A DNA stretch of 64,000 nucleotides from Erinaceus europaeus (GCF_950295315.1 NW_026647376.1:1-64000), one strand, 5' to 3'; counted from the first letter of the stretch, positions 23,021 to 33,756 are shown. Notes: generated by a model from the letters alone, not told the origin. Numbers and translations: made by a program.

Positions 23021-23359
23021 TGTTGCTGAGGAGTTATTCTGATGCAGTCTCCGCCCCCAGGTTTTACTACACCACGCGAAACCCTAGCATTGCCCCCTTC
23101 AACCAATCCTGGCCCTACACGTCACCCCTGGTTGTCACCCAATAAAAAGCCCCCTCACCCCCCCCCTCTCTGGGCTCTCAGCTCTCCCTCTCTGAGGTCT
23201 CGCTCCCTGCTCTCCCCCCGTGGTCGGCCATTGCCGGCTGGCTCCACGTGGTCTGAACCAAACCCCCCCATCCTATAATAAAGATTTGTGTACCCCTTTG
23301 CTCTGGACGTCCGCTCTCTTCTCCGCGGTGCAGCCCGACACCAGACCGCCACAACAACA
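23021..23359 (+). mobile_element. Solo LTR of an endogenous retrovirus (class II-like)
   Basis: 339 bp, starting TGTTGCTGAGG and ending ACAACAACA. It contains a CCAAT-like block (ACCAATCC, about 23103), a TATA-like AATAAAAAG (about 23141) and a poly(A) signal AATAAAGATTTG (about 23278), the U3-R-U5 order. It is flanked by GTGGGT (23015-23020) and GTGGAT (23360-23365), a 6-bp duplication with one mismatch. No primer-binding site or internal retroviral sequence follows, so it is a solo LTR. Its sister copy is at 37386-37732. Confidence 0.85.
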
Positions 23360-23365
23360 GTGGAT

Positions 23366-23930
23366 GAACTGGTGTACAGACAGGTGAGGGGAAAGGCCTC
23401 CTTCTGGGTATCCAGGCTGGAGAGGTGAGTCCTTTCCCAGTCATGGGCAGTGAGGCAGGCATGAAGATGCAGGATGGGTGGGTTCCTAGATTTTTTGCTA
23501 CTTCTAGTCTGAATGCCAGCCCTCTCCACAGAGGGCTGTGATTAAACTTGGGGCACGAGATCCCCATCAGTTCAGAACTCCAGTTGACAGACAGGATTGT
23601 CAAGAAGGGAGGGAAAGGCTGCCCAGGACACAGACCTCGCCCCCCTCACAAGCAGGAGACTTTAATCTCTGGATTATGCACACAGCTATTTCTAGCCAGG
23701 TGAGGTCTGCCTGAAGCAGACAGGACTCAAATGCTGCAGAAACCTGCTTTGAATTTACAAAGCAGACAGACCTCCATGGGTGAGAAGGTGGTGGAGATGG
23801 GGGGGGGGGGGTGTCATCCCTTTCCAAGGAGAGAAGGTGGAGGAAACTCAAGGGAGGAATGGGGGGGGGTTAACCTACCTCCCACCCCAGAGACCCTCAT
23901 GTGTCAGGTAGAGAGGTTTAGAAAGGGCAT
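23366..23930. other. Single-copy intergenic sequence with a candidate conserved element
   Basis: 23645-23785 is AT-richer and non-repetitive (CTTTAATCTCTGGATTATGC, TTTGAATTTACAAAGC). A G-run lies at 23800-23811. No gene seen. Confidence 0.4.
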
Positions 23931-23939
23931 CCCACATGA

Positions 23940-24545
23940 CATCACCTCCCCAGACAATAACTTGGATCCACCTGCATATCAGATTTCAGGCTCAGAGAAA
24001 AAAAAAAAAAAAAACTAGTATATAGCTACAGGCCCTTTAGAATATAACTAAAATATGCCTACTAGCTATCTACAAAATGGAGGACCCCTCCAACACTTCA
24101 TCTGCACTATTCCAGCCTTCAGGTCCATGATTGGTCAACAATTTGTTTGGCTTTGTATGTTACCTCTCTTGTCAGCCACCAGGTTCCAGATGCCAGCATG
24201 ATGCCAACCAGACTTCCCTGGACAGAGAACCCCACCAATGTGTCCTGGAGCTCAGCTTCCCCAGAGACCCACCCACCCCACTAGGGAAAGAGAGAGACAG
24301 GCTGGGAGTATGGACCGACCAGTCAACGCCCATGTTCAGCGGGGAAGCAATGACAGAAGCCAGACCTCCCACCTTCTGCATCCCACAATGACCCTGGGTC
24401 CATGCTCCCAGAGGGATAGAGAATGGGAAAGCTATCAGGGGAGGGGGTGGGATACGGAGTTCTGGTGGTGGGAACTGTGTGGAGTTGTACCCTCTCATCC
24501 TGTGGTTTTGTCAATGTCTCCTTTTTAAAATAAATAAAGAAAAGG
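23940..24545 (+). repeat. Retrotransposon 3' end, family not named (E repeat)
   Basis: Contains GGGAGTATGGACCGACC, GCAATGACAGAAGCCAGACC, GGTGGTGGGAACTGTGTGG and a poly(A)-like end TTTTTAAAATAAATAAAG. Copies recur at 36380 (+), 39780 (-) and, diverged, 31035-32450 (-). It behaves like an L1 3'UTR or a non-autonomous retroposon end. Confidence 0.65.
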
Positions 24546-24930
24546 AAAAAAGAAAGGGGCGTCCCAGCCTGGCCCCTGCTCCGGCTGCCTGTCCCCACCT
24601 TTGTCTTAGTTCTCATGGATGGGGACAATGACAGCTGCGGACTGCCGTTTCCTGCCTGTGCCACCAGGGCAGCATGGCAGCAAAGCTCTCAGCTGCTTCA
24701 GAGGCTGTTGCAAGGATTCAGATGCTCAAGAAGGTTGTAGACGCCAGAACACAATGGCCACCCCAGGACTGTCTGAACAAGGCCCTTCACCGAGTTCACA
24801 GCTCTGTCCTATCAGCATTCAGTTTTCTCTGTAAGGGAGAAGCAGCAGTAAGAGCCCTGGCCCCTGTGATTGTCACACACCTGGCTCCACACTGCTGCTC
24901 TCTCTGGGAGGGGAGGCCTGGCCTTAGTCC
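24546..24930. other. Single-copy sequence
   Basis: No feature recognised. Confidence 0.35.
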
Positions 24931-24944
24931 CCATCTGTGGTGGT

Positions 24945-25072
24945 GGGGGGGGGGGGGCTTCATGAGCAGGGAAGCAGAGCTGCAGGTGTCTCTCAGTCTC
25001 TCTCTTTCTCTATCTCAGCCTTTTCCTCTCAGTTTCTCTATCTGTGCAATACATACACACACACACACACAA
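24945..25072 (+). repeat. B-type SINE, partial, ending in (CA)n
   Basis: A G-run replaces the head. GCTTCATGAGCAGGGAAGC and GCAGGTGTCTCTCAGTC are present, then ATACACACACACAC. Confidence 0.7.
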
Positions 25073-25091
25073 ATGGTACATTCAAAAGAGG

Positions 25092-25372
25092 TGCAGGGTG
25101 GAGGCATGCCTAGTTGAGCACACACATTATAGCAGGCAAGGATCAGGGTTCAAGCCCCCAGTCCCCACCTGCAAGGGGAAAGCTTCATGAGTGGTGAAGC
25201 AGGGCTGCAAGTGTCTCTCTGTCTCTCTCCCTTTCTATCTCCCCCTCCTCCCAGTATTTTTCTCTGCCCTATCAAGTAAAAAAGAGGGGGGAAAAAAAAC
25301 TATCCGCCAGGTGGGTAGATTTATCATGCGGGTGCCAAACCGCAGCAATAACCCTGGCAGCAATAAAAGAGG
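25092..25372 (+). repeat. Long B-type SINE
   Basis: CATGCCTAGTTGAGCACACA head, GGTTCAAGCCCCC B box, CCCTATCAAG, and the second module ending AATAACCCTGGCAGCAA. A (GA)n tail follows. Confidence 0.87.
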
Positions 25373-25439
25373 GAGAGGGAGAGAGAGAGAGAAAAAGAGA
25401 GAGATAAAGAGAAAAAAGAGGAAGCGAAGTGCAAAGAGG

Positions 25440-26290
25440 GCCCAAAGGTGGGCCGCCCTCTGCCCCAGAACTGGCACTCCTTTCTCCTCTCCAACTCTGG
25501 GAATGGAGTCTGACTCGGAGCAAGGACTCTTCCCCGGGGACAGTTTGCCAGGGGCCCCCAGCACGCATAGCCATATACTGAGGGGCAGACTGAACTTTCC
25601 CTCCAGATGTGTGGTCCTGGGCCGGCAGCTTCAGCCTGGGGGGGGGGATTCAATGTGACCCCCAGGATGGGCAGAGAATACACATCTCCCCGGGCTGCCT
25701 GAGGCCTTGGCGCAGGACAGGGGCTGTGAGAGGGCCAGGATGGGTGGCAGTCCCTCCTTCTTCCCTGTCCCCAGGTCCCCTGCACCCTCTCCATCTCTCT
25801 CCCCCTCCTGGCTCTTTGCAGGGCAGGAGCTGGAAGAAACAAGAAGCCCATCTTGGAGGTGAGCCTCGGGCCAGCGCAAGGCCTCTGGAGCCAAACACAA
25901 CATCAAATGATTAAAAATGTGAACTGTAAACAGCAGCCTGGAGGCCAGAACACAGTGGACACCAGACCACAGCCCAGCTGCCCTGAGGCCACGCCACCAA
26001 GGCTGGGGGGTGGGGGGGATGGCTCCTGGGACTGGGCTCCGACTGGTGTGCTTTCCCTGACTGGATCAAAGCCCTGTCCTCCTCCTGCCCTGGAGCCTGG
26101 GCAGCCGCCATGTCTGAGCCAGAAGGCAGGAGGCCCACCTGTGTCCTGCCCATGACCCTGAGGACAAGGCAGTTTCTGGACTTCAGGAAACCACATGGAG
26201 CTATGCATGCTGGGAACAACAGGAACCCCCAGTACCAGCTGGGGGTGTCTGAGCCACTCACTCCACCTCTCTGAACCCCAGAATCCACAG
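25440..26290. other. Single-copy intergenic sequence
   Basis: No gene recognised. 25893-25935 is a short AT-rich island (AAATGATTAAAAATGTGAAC), possibly a conserved element. Confidence 0.4.
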
Positions 26291-26304
26291 CTTAAAAAAA
26301 AAAG

Positions 26305-26520
26305 ACTTGGGAGCTGGATGATGGTGTGCCCAGTAGAGTGCACATGTTACAGTGCACAAGGGCCTGGGTTCAAGCCGCTGGTCCCACCTGCAGGGGAAAA
26401 GCTTCATGAGCAGTGAAGCAGGGCTGCAGGTGTCTCTCTGTCTCTCTCTTCTCTCTCCCTCTTCCCTCTCTGTCTCTCTCTCTCTAATAAATACATAAAT
26501 AAATAAGTAAATGAAATAGG
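26305..26520 (+). repeat. B-type SINE
   Basis: GAGCTGGATGATGGTGTGCC head, GGTTCAAGCCGC, CTCTAATAAATACATAAAT end. Confidence 0.86.
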
Positions 26521-26557
26521 GGGGGAAAGGAGTACATTTTTTTAAAAAAAAAAAGTA

Positions 26558-26855
26558 GGGAGTCGGGCGGTAGCGCAGCGGGTTAAGCGCATGTGGCGCA
26601 AAGCACCAGAACCAGAGTAAGGATCCCGGTTCGAGCCCCCAGCTCTCCACCTGCAGGGGAGTCGCTTAACAGGTGAAGCAGGTCTGCAGGTGTCTGTCTT
26701 TCTCTCGCCCTCTCTGTCTTCCCCTCCTCTCTCCATTTCTCTCTGTCCTGTCCAACAACAGCAATAGCAGTAACAACAACAATAATAACTACAACAATAA
26801 GACAACAAGGGCAACAAAAGGGAATAAATAAATATTTTTAAAAAGTAAATATAAA
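26558..26855 (+). repeat. A-type SINE
   Basis: Canonical head GGCGGTAGCGCAGCGGGTTA, GGTTCGAGCCCCC, triplet tail and AATAAATAAATA. Confidence 0.93.
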
Positions 26856-26871
26856 AAAAAGAAAAGGACTT

Positions 26872-27088
26872 GGGGGCTAGGTAGAGGCACACTTTGTTGA
26901 GCTCACATGTTAACAATATACAAGGACCCAGGTTCAAGCCCCCTGGTACCCACTTGCAGAAAAAAGTCCCACAAGCAGAGGAGCAGGACTGCAGGTGTCT
27001 CTCTGTCTCTCTTCCTCTTTATCTTTCCCTCCCCCTCAATTTCTCTCTGTATCTACTCAATAAATTAAAAATATTAAATAAACAAATC
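26872..27088 (+). repeat. B-type SINE
   Basis: GGGGGCTAGGTAGAGGCACA head, GGTTCAAGCCCCC, CTACTCAATAAATTAAAAA end. GGACTTG occurs on both sides (26866 and 27123), a possible duplication. Confidence 0.87.
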
Positions 27089-27129
27089 AAGCTACTTTTA
27101 AAAGATTAAAAAGAAAGGAGAAGGACTTG

Positions 27130-28500
27130 AACACCCCCCCCCCCAGATGACAGGACACTTTCTCAGAGTTGAAGGGGGAAGGACAGAGCCTCGGCAGACA
27201 CCTGGGTCAGCCCCCATGCTGGACAAGACTGGGGGGTGGACACCCAGGCCCATGGCAACCAAGCCATATGAATCAGCACCCAAAGGTACAGGGGGAAAGG
27301 AGGGGGCTTTGGAGCCAAGCAGCTGAACTTGAACCCCAAGTCTGGCATGTCGTAATTGCCACTGCCCTGCTGGGTACCAGGGTCCACAGCCCACACAGAG
27401 GGGCCACCAAGCTGGCTGTCCACTGCGACTCCCTCAAGGCATCCTCGAGATGACCGCTGAGGACCCATACTGTGGCTCTGGGCCCTGGGACTGTTGTGTA
27501 GAGTCAATGAGGTGTCAAAGGACAGTGACCCCGTTCCCCCCATTTCTAGAATCTTCCAGAAAGTTCTGGAAGAATCTCCTACTTCCCTTCTCCCTCTTTC
27601 CTCTCTTTCTCTCTGGGTTCCTTCCATTTCTTGCTTCTTTCCTTTCTCCCTTCCTCCTCCCTCCCGCCTCCCTCCCATGGAGACGTGACTCAGCTGCTGG
27701 TCCTGTGGGGATAATTACAGGAGGATAGGAGGCAAGGGTCCAGCCCCCTTCCCCAGCAGGTGCCAAGCCCTTCTTGGCAGGTGCACACCTGGGGGGGAGG
27801 CCGCGTGGGTGGTCACCCGGGGAGTGAGGGAGAACTGAGACAAACACTCCAGTTACCTCCTCAAGGCCAGCCGGCAGCTCTGGCTTGGAGGCCTCCCCTG
27901 TGCTCTGAGGGTTTCTGGACCTTGGATCTGAGAGAACTCACTCTCAGCACCCTGCTCCAGTTCCCAGGACCCAGAGAAGGTGCTGTCACACCACTGGGTC
28001 CCCAAAGTCACGCCAAGATGGCAACCCACAGAGACAGGACTGAAAGCCAAGCGGAGGAGACAGAGCCTGCTAGCCTCCCCCCACCTCCCCTCAGCTCTGT
28101 GCTGGTGCAGTTGTGCTGGGCATGTGACATAGTTGTTCTCACTGCCATCAGGAAGATGGGGCTGCTTTTCGTGTTTCTGGAAGGTGGCTGAGCCTCTGCC
28201 AGCTCCCACTCACTCCCCCAGCAGACGGGGTTCCAGCCCTTCTCCCTGGAACCCAGGCGTCCTGGGTCGTGGCTGGGCCTCCCTCCTGGGCCTTGTGCTC
28301 CAGCCCCAGCTCAGCACAGTGGCCTTGGCTCCCAAGTAGCTGTGTGTCACCCCTTGGCAGCGAGGAGCAGAGGGAGCAAGGGTAGTGTGAGCCCTCCGGG
28401 GAGCCTGGGAGCTGCCAACTCAGGCTGTGGCCACATGGCCTCTGCCTGTCACCCTGGATGAGGTCCACATTGAAGCAGCATCTCTGGGGAAGGAGGGGGT
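27130..28500. other. Single-copy intergenic sequence
   Basis: No exon recognised. ACGTGACTCAGCTGCTGG with GATAATTACAGG (27684-27721) is a conspicuous cluster of AP-1/MAF-like and homeodomain-like words. This is motif resemblance only. Confidence 0.4.
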
Positions 28501-28517
28501 TTAAAAACTGAACAAGT

Positions 28518-28781
28518 GGGGGGGCTAGGTGGTAGCACAGTAGGTTAAGTGCACGTGGCGCAAAGTGCAAAGACCAGTGTAAGATCCTGGTTCGAGCCCC
28601 AGGCTCCCCACCTGCAGGGGAGTCCCTTCACAGGCGGTGAAGCAGGTCTGCGGGTGTCTGTCTTGCTCTCCCCCTCTCTGTCTTCCCCTCCTCTCTCCAT
28701 TTCTCTCTGTCCTATCCAACAACGACGACAACAATAATAACTACAACAATAAAAAAAAATAAAAACAAGGACGACAACAAC
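28518..28781 (+). repeat. A-type SINE with perfect target-site duplication
   Basis: Head GGTGGTAGCACAGTAGGTTA, GGTTCGAGCCCC. Flanked by AAAAACTGAACAAGT at 28503-28517 and 28782-28796, a perfect 15-bp duplication, so a recent insertion. Confidence 0.95.
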
Positions 28782-28915
28782 AAAAACTGAACAAGTTTGT
28801 ATCTGGAAGGTCTCCTAGCGTTAAACAAGGCCACAAAACGGGGATCTGGTTGTCCCACTTTGAATCAGAAAAATTATGTTCCATGTTCCATGCTTTGGAA
28901 AGTGTTTTGTTCAGG

Positions 28916-29112
28916 GGCTAGGTGGTGGTGCACCTGGTTGAGCACACGTTATCATGCTCAAGTCCCCGCTCCCCACCTGCATGGGGGAAGCTTCACAGAT
29001 GGTGAAGCAGAGCTGCAGCTGTCTCTCTGTCTCTGTCTCCCCACTTCTCTCAACTTCTGGCTGTCCCTATCAAATAAATAAAGATAATAACATAAATAAA
29101 CATTTTAAATAA
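28916..29112 (+). repeat. B-type SINE
   Basis: GGGGCTAGGTGGTGGTGCAC head, shortened B-box region (CTCAAGTCCCC), CAAATAAATAAAGATAATAA end. Confidence 0.88.
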
Positions 29113-29136
29113 TCCTTTTAAAAAATAAATAATAGT

Positions 29137-29290
29137 GGTCTGGGAGGTGTCACAGCGGATAAAGCATTGGATTCTCAAGCAGGAGATCCCAAGTTCAGTC
29201 CCCGGCAGCACATGTGCCAGAGTGATGCCTGGTTCTTTCTCTCTCTCTCCTCCTATCCCTCTCATTAATAAATAAATAAATAATAAGTAA
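29137..29290 (+). repeat. C-type SINE
   Basis: GGATAAAGCATTGGATTCTC head, AGTTCAGTCCCCGG, (AATA)n tail. Confidence 0.8.
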
Positions 29291-29302
29291 GTAAGTAAGA
29301 AA

Positions 29303-29340
<38 letters not shown>

Positions 29341-29390
29341 TCAGAGCACTGCTCAGCCCTGGCTGGTGGTGGTATTGTAAAACAAGGGTG
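29303..29390 (-). repeat. (TG)n(AG)n with SINE scrap
   Basis: A TG/GA run followed by CAGAGCACTGCTCAGCCCTGG, which matches the reverse of the D-type SINE end. Confidence 0.55.
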
Positions 29391-29952
29391 ATGGCGGGAC
29401 ACCGGGGGCTGTGAGTGACTACAGCCTCTTACATGGGCAACGCAGGGCAGCAGGGAAATGACCGCTGAGGAGAACACACGTGGTGGCCTGTGCACGGTGG
29501 CCCTGGCCACCTCCCCCCAGTCTCACACTTAACTCCACAGCTGGGGTCCCCTCGGGCCAGGACCGAGCCACTGGGAATGTAGCTCTGTTCCCTGCGGCCT
29601 GGGAGAGTCCTTCCATGTCCCACTGCCACATGGAAGGGGACAGTGACTCTGGGCTCCCTTGGGTGCTAAGGGCACCAGAGATGGGGCAGGCATGGGGGGG
29701 GGGTGCTGTGTCATTATGGTTGGGGGGCAGTGGGAGCCCTCTAGTGGTGGGGCCCCAGGTATTGGGGTACCTCTGGCCTAGGCCTGGGTCTGAGTGAGTA
29801 ATTGGGGACAGTGGGGCCTTCTTGGGACTGGGGGCCAGAGGTTCACAGCTGAGCCCATTAGGGAATCTGCAGGCATATTTGACCTCCCCATCCTGAGTGG
29901 GGGGTTGAGGGGGCTGCTTTCACTGCTGGGTACATCCACACCCCACCCCCCT
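29391..29952. other. Single-copy intergenic sequence
   Basis: No feature recognised. Confidence 0.35.
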
Positions 29953-30470
29953 CCAGGCAGTGGCACACCAGGTTAAGTGCACATAGTACAAAATGCAAGG
30001 ATCCCAGTTCAAGCCCCCGGCTCCCCGCCTGCAGGGAGGTCACTTCACAAGCAATGAAGCAGGGCTGCAGGTGTCAGTCTTTCTCTCCTCCTCTCTTTTC
30101 TTATTTATTTATTTATTTTTTCTTTTTTGTCTCCAGGGTTATAGGTGGGGCTCAATGCTTACACCACAAATCCACTGCTTCTGGTGGCCATCTTTATTCC
30201 ATTGTTGTTATTGCTGTCGTCGTTGTTGGATAAGACAGAGAAATGGAGAGAGGAGGGGAAGACAGAGAGGGAGAGAAAGACAGACACCTGCAGACCTGCT
30301 TCACCACCTGTGAAGCGATTCCCCTGCAGGTGGGGAGCCGAGGGCTCGAACCGGGATCCTTGTGCTTCACACTATGTGCACCTAAGCCCCTGTGCTACCA
30401 CCTGACCCCTTTCCCTCTCTCTGTCTTCCCCTCCCCTCTCAATTTCTCTCTGTCCTGTCAAAAAAAAAAA
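29953..30470 (+). repeat. A/B-type SINE split by a nested SINE
   Basis: Head and body at 29953-30100 (CAGTTCAAGCCCCC, CTCTCCTCCTCTC). The end resumes at 30409 with CCTCTCTCTGTCTTCCCC and CTGTCCTGTCAAAAA. The gap is filled by a minus-strand SINE (30103-30408). Confidence 0.85.
30103..30408 (-). repeat. Long A-type SINE nested in another SINE
   Basis: TATTTATTTATTTATT tail, GTCTCCAGGGTTAT (reverse second module), GTTGTTGGATAAGACAGAG, GGCTCGAACCGGGATCC and a head ending ACCACCTGACCCC. Confidence 0.9.
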
Positions 30471-30471
30471 A

Positions 30472-30618
30472 GAACTGAGAGGTGAAGTGAGACAGAAAGG
30501 GAGAGAGACAGAGACATCATGAAGCAGCCTCCCTGTAAGTGGGGAGTGGGGGGCTCGAACCTGGGTCCTTGTGCATGGTGACATGTACGCTCAACTGGGT
30601 GTGCCACCACCGTGCCCC
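30472..30618 (-). repeat. B-type SINE, partial
   Basis: GACAGAAAGGGAGAGAGAC, GGCTCGAACCTGGGTCC, CACCACCGTGCCCC. Confidence 0.78.
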
Positions 30619-30647
30619 TGAAACAAGTCTCTTAAAAAAAGAGCTAG

Positions 30648-30940
30648 GGAGTCGGGCGGTAGCGCAGTGGGTTAAGCGCAGGTGGCACAAAGCGCAACAA
30701 CTGGTGCAAGGATCCTGGTTCGAGCCCCCGGTTCCTCACCTGCAGGGAGTCACTTCACAGGCGGTGAAGCAGGTCTGCAGGTGTCTGTCTTTCTCTACTC
30801 CCCTCTGTCTTCCCCTCCTCTCTCCATTTCTCTCTGTCCTATCCAACAACGACAACATCAACAACAACAACAACTACAACAATAAGAAAACAAGGGCAAC
30901 AAAAGGAAATAAATAAATAAATATTTTTTAAATCTTAAAA
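30648..30940 (+). repeat. A-type SINE
   Basis: GGCGGTAGCGCAGTGGGTTA head, GGTTCGAGCCCCC, AACAACAACAACTACAAC tail, AAATAAATAAATA. Confidence 0.93.
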
Positions 30941-31168
30941 AAATAAATAAATTCTTTCTCTCAGATGCCAGGATGGTGGGAAACAGCTGAGCATAATGCT
31001 GGAAGCAGGAAGGGGGCCTGGGAGGTGGGTATCCCTCTCTTTTAAAAAAATTTTATTAGCAATTGAATAATGAGTTACAAGATTATAAGAAAATAAGGAT
31101 ATAACTCCATACCATCAATGTTATGTGCTCTGCCCCCACTGGTAACTGTCATAGTTCTTCCAAGGTCA

Positions 31169-31376
31169 GAGCCAGGTGGTGGTGCACCTGGTTAAGTGCA
31201 CACATCACAGTGCACAAAGACCGGGTTCAAGCTCCCAGTCCCCACCTGCAGGAGGGAAGCTTCACAAGTGGTGAAGCAGAGCTGCAGGTGTCTCTCTGTC
31301 TCTCTTCCTCTCTATCTCCCCCTCCCCTCTCAATTTCTGGCTGTCTCTATCCCATAAATAAAGATAATAAAAAACA
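31169..31376 (+). repeat. B-type SINE with target-site duplication
   Basis: AGCCAGGTGGTGGTGCACC head, GGTTCAAGCTCCC, CCATAAATAAAGATAATAA end. Flanked by GTTCTTCCAAGGTCA (31154-31168) and GTTCTCCCAAGGTCA (31377-31391), 15 bp with one mismatch. Confidence 0.93.
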
Positions 31377-31447
31377 GTTCTCCCAAGGTCATAGTTATGG
31401 GCTGACTATATATATACTTTTTTCAAGTTCATGTGTTTCAGTTCTCT

Positions 31448-31695
31448 CTTTTTTAAAATGTCATATTTTCTTTTTTTTTTCTTTCTTTCTTTCAAATTTT
31501 TTCATTATCTTTATTTATTCATTGGATAGAGACAGCCAGAAATTGAGAGGGCAGGAGGAGATAGAAAGGGACAGAGAGACACCTGCAGCCCTGATCACCA
31601 CTCCCCAAAATTTCCCAGATTGGGACTGAGGGCACGAACCCTGGTCTTTGCACATTGTGACGTGCGCTCAACTAGGTGCACCACCACCCGACCCC
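31448..31695 (-). repeat. B-type SINE with target-site duplication
   Basis: ATTGGATAGAGACAGCCAG, GCACGAACCCTGG, CACCACCACCCGACCCC. Flanked by GTTTCAGTTCTCT (31435-31447) and GTTTCAATTCTCT (31696-31708), 13 bp with one mismatch. Confidence 0.93.
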
Positions 31696-32454
31696 GTTTC
31701 AATTCTCTATGTTCCAATTAAGACTGAAATCAAACCACACTTGTCCTTCCCTTTTCCTCTTCCCTCTCAGAGAAGCCAAACAGTACCTGACTTTCTCAGG
31801 TGTTCCCAAAAATCTCTTCCCTCCCAGTGACGGGTCAAAAACAAAGGTTCCTAGTCACAAAAGTTCCAGGTCCTGGTAGAATTACAGTTCAGAGCCCTTT
31901 GGTCATCTTCCCCTAACATTTCCCCTTCTGGGAGTATGGACCAAAATTTCGGGTTGTAGAAGGAAGTAGTTGCGGCTTCTGTAATTGCTTCTCTGCTGGA
32001 CATGGACATTGGCTAGTTGATCCAGATTCCCCCCCCCCCCGCCTGCCTATATCTCTCCCTAGAAAGGTATAGGGGTTCCCTTTTCTTCATGGGCTCCCCA
32101 AGGACCAGGCCTGGCTCTGATAACAGGGCTCTAGGGGAAAGGGGGGTGGTTGTGACCCTGTCTCCACCCCACAGGACTTTTAACCAAGGTGGGGGCAGGG
32201 TTCTCTGCAGAGAATTGTGGGTCTTTTGTCTCAATTTAGCATCCGGAGATATTGAAGGCCCAGGGTTACTAGCTCACACCCAGAGCCCCAGGGGGAAGCC
32301 AGCTTGCTTGGCCAAGAAGTTGCAGGACAAAGGTGATATACAAGGCCATGTCCCATCCTCCCCACCCCCCACCCCCAGGGACCTGGGCTCAGTGGCAACG
32401 TAGATCAGTCTTGGTGTGAATTGGCAACATAGCTCAGTCTTGGTGTGAATTATA

Positions 32455-32826
32455 TGATGTTGTGTGGCTGCTTCCGGCTATGTACCCCAAGAACAGAGAG
32501 ACATTGAATTGAAGAGGTGTGTGTGTGTGTGTGTGTGTTATGTGTGTGTATATGTGTGTGTTGTGTGTGTTATGTGTGTATATGTGTGTATTGTGTGTGT
32601 TATGTGTGTGTTATGTGTGTATATGTGTGTTGTGTGTGTTATGTGTGTATATGTGTGTTGTGTGTGTTATGTGTGTATATGTGTGTGTTGTGTGTGTATG
32701 TGTGTGTTATGTGTGTATATGTGTGTGTTGTGTGTGTATGTGTGTGTTATGTGTGTATATGTGTGTGTTGTGTGTGTTATGTGTGTATATGTGTGTTTTA
32801 TGTGTGTGTATATGTGTGTGGTGTGT

Positions 32827-32865
<39 letters not shown>

Positions 32866-33010
32866 ATCCAGTGTCCATCAAAGCACTGGTCCCAGTAGCC
32901 AAGACTTAGAAATCATCCTGGGGCACACACATCGATAACTAGAGAAAAAAAGTGGCTGGCATATTGTAAAATGCTACTTGACCATGGAGATAGGACTGTG
33001 GGCCTGGAGG
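32455..33010 (+). mobile_element. Old L1 fragment split by a TG expansion
   Basis: TATGTACCCCAAGAACAGAG before the TG run, and GTAGCCAAGACTTAGAAATC with ATGCTACTTGACCATGGAGA after it. These read as the familiar L1 ORF2 3' segment, interrupted at 32517-32865 by the microsatellite. Confidence 0.6.
32517..32865. repeat. (TG)n with periodic TATG/TATATG variants
   Basis: 350 bp of TG with TTATG and TATATG inserted in a regular order, giving a higher-order period of roughly 30 bp between about 32540 and 32810, ending in pure TG. Confidence 0.95.
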
Positions 33011-33104
33011 GGTTGCACTCCACACAGTTGTAAGGCAGAGAAAGACAAACACCCAGGGGTTTTGTTCACGGGTGAAGGAAGGAGCAGAAGGGATGGACAG
33101 CAGA

Positions 33105-33262
33105 TTGAGGAGCTGGGAGACAGCTCACTCAGGGCTGTGACTTTGCCGTGCTCTGGGCCTGGACTCAAACCCCAGCACAACGTGGGAGCACCAAGCACAC
33201 CGACAGGAAGCTCCAGGAGCAGTGTCTCTCCTTCTCCCTCTGGTGTACATTCTGTCTATCCA

Positions 33263-33297
<35 letters not shown>

Positions 33298-33300
33298 GAA
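33105..33300 (+). repeat. F-type SINE with (TCTG)n(TCTA)n end
   Basis: GAGACAGCTCACTCAGGGC head, CTCAAACCCCAGCACAACG, GGGAGCACC, then CTGTCTGTCTGTCTATCTATC. Confidence 0.7.
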
Positions 33301-33469
33301 ATTAAGTCAGAGGAGAGCAGTGGAATTGTGCAGACATAAGGCCATGGAGGCAATGAAAAGGTGCATAATAGTGGGTCCAGGGTGGAGGGGACGGCATAAA
33401 TCAGGCCGTACGGCTGTGCGCAACAGATGGAAAACAAACTTTCGACAGCAGCCACAATAGAAATGGAAC

Positions 33470-33752
33470 TGGGGGCGGGGGGTGCGCCTGGTGGAACACA
33501 CGTGTTACCATGCACAAGGGCTCAAGCCTCCAGTCCCCACCTGCAGAGAGGAAGCTCAAAGAGAGCTAAAGCAGGTCTCCAGGGGTCTCTCTTCCTCTCT
33601 CCCTCTCTGTCTCCCTCTCCCCTCTAGGTTTCTCTGTCCTCGCTAATAAAAAAAAAAAAATTTTTTTAAAGGAAAAATGGCTGCAGGGAGCAGTGGATGT
33701 TCTGTGTAGGCACCAAGCCCCAGTGATAACCCTGGTGATAATTAAAAAAAAA
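33470..33752 (+). repeat. Long B-type SINE
   Basis: GGGTGCGCCTGGTGGAACAC head, GCTCAAGCCTCC, and the second module AGCAGTGGATGTTCTGTG with GTGATAACCCTGGTG. Confidence 0.86.
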
Positions 33753-33756
33753 GGGG

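Larger units (their letters stand above)
31035..32450 (-). repeat. Diverged E-type retrotransposon with two nested SINEs
   Basis: Resumes on each side of SINEs at 31169-31376 and 31448-31695. It contains CTGGGAGTATGGACC (about 31928) and GCTTCTGTAATTGCTTC, the reverse of the E-repeat words at 24304-24363. Its boundaries are approximate. Confidence 0.55.

Noticed and set aside
26558..26640. SINE heads as functional tRNA genes
   Set aside because: A and B boxes are present in dozens of copies, but the anticodon arm does not fold and the body continues as a SINE.
32464..32938. Cys/Val-rich open frames of 130-144 codons
   Set aside because: Translations of the TG microsatellite in all frames.
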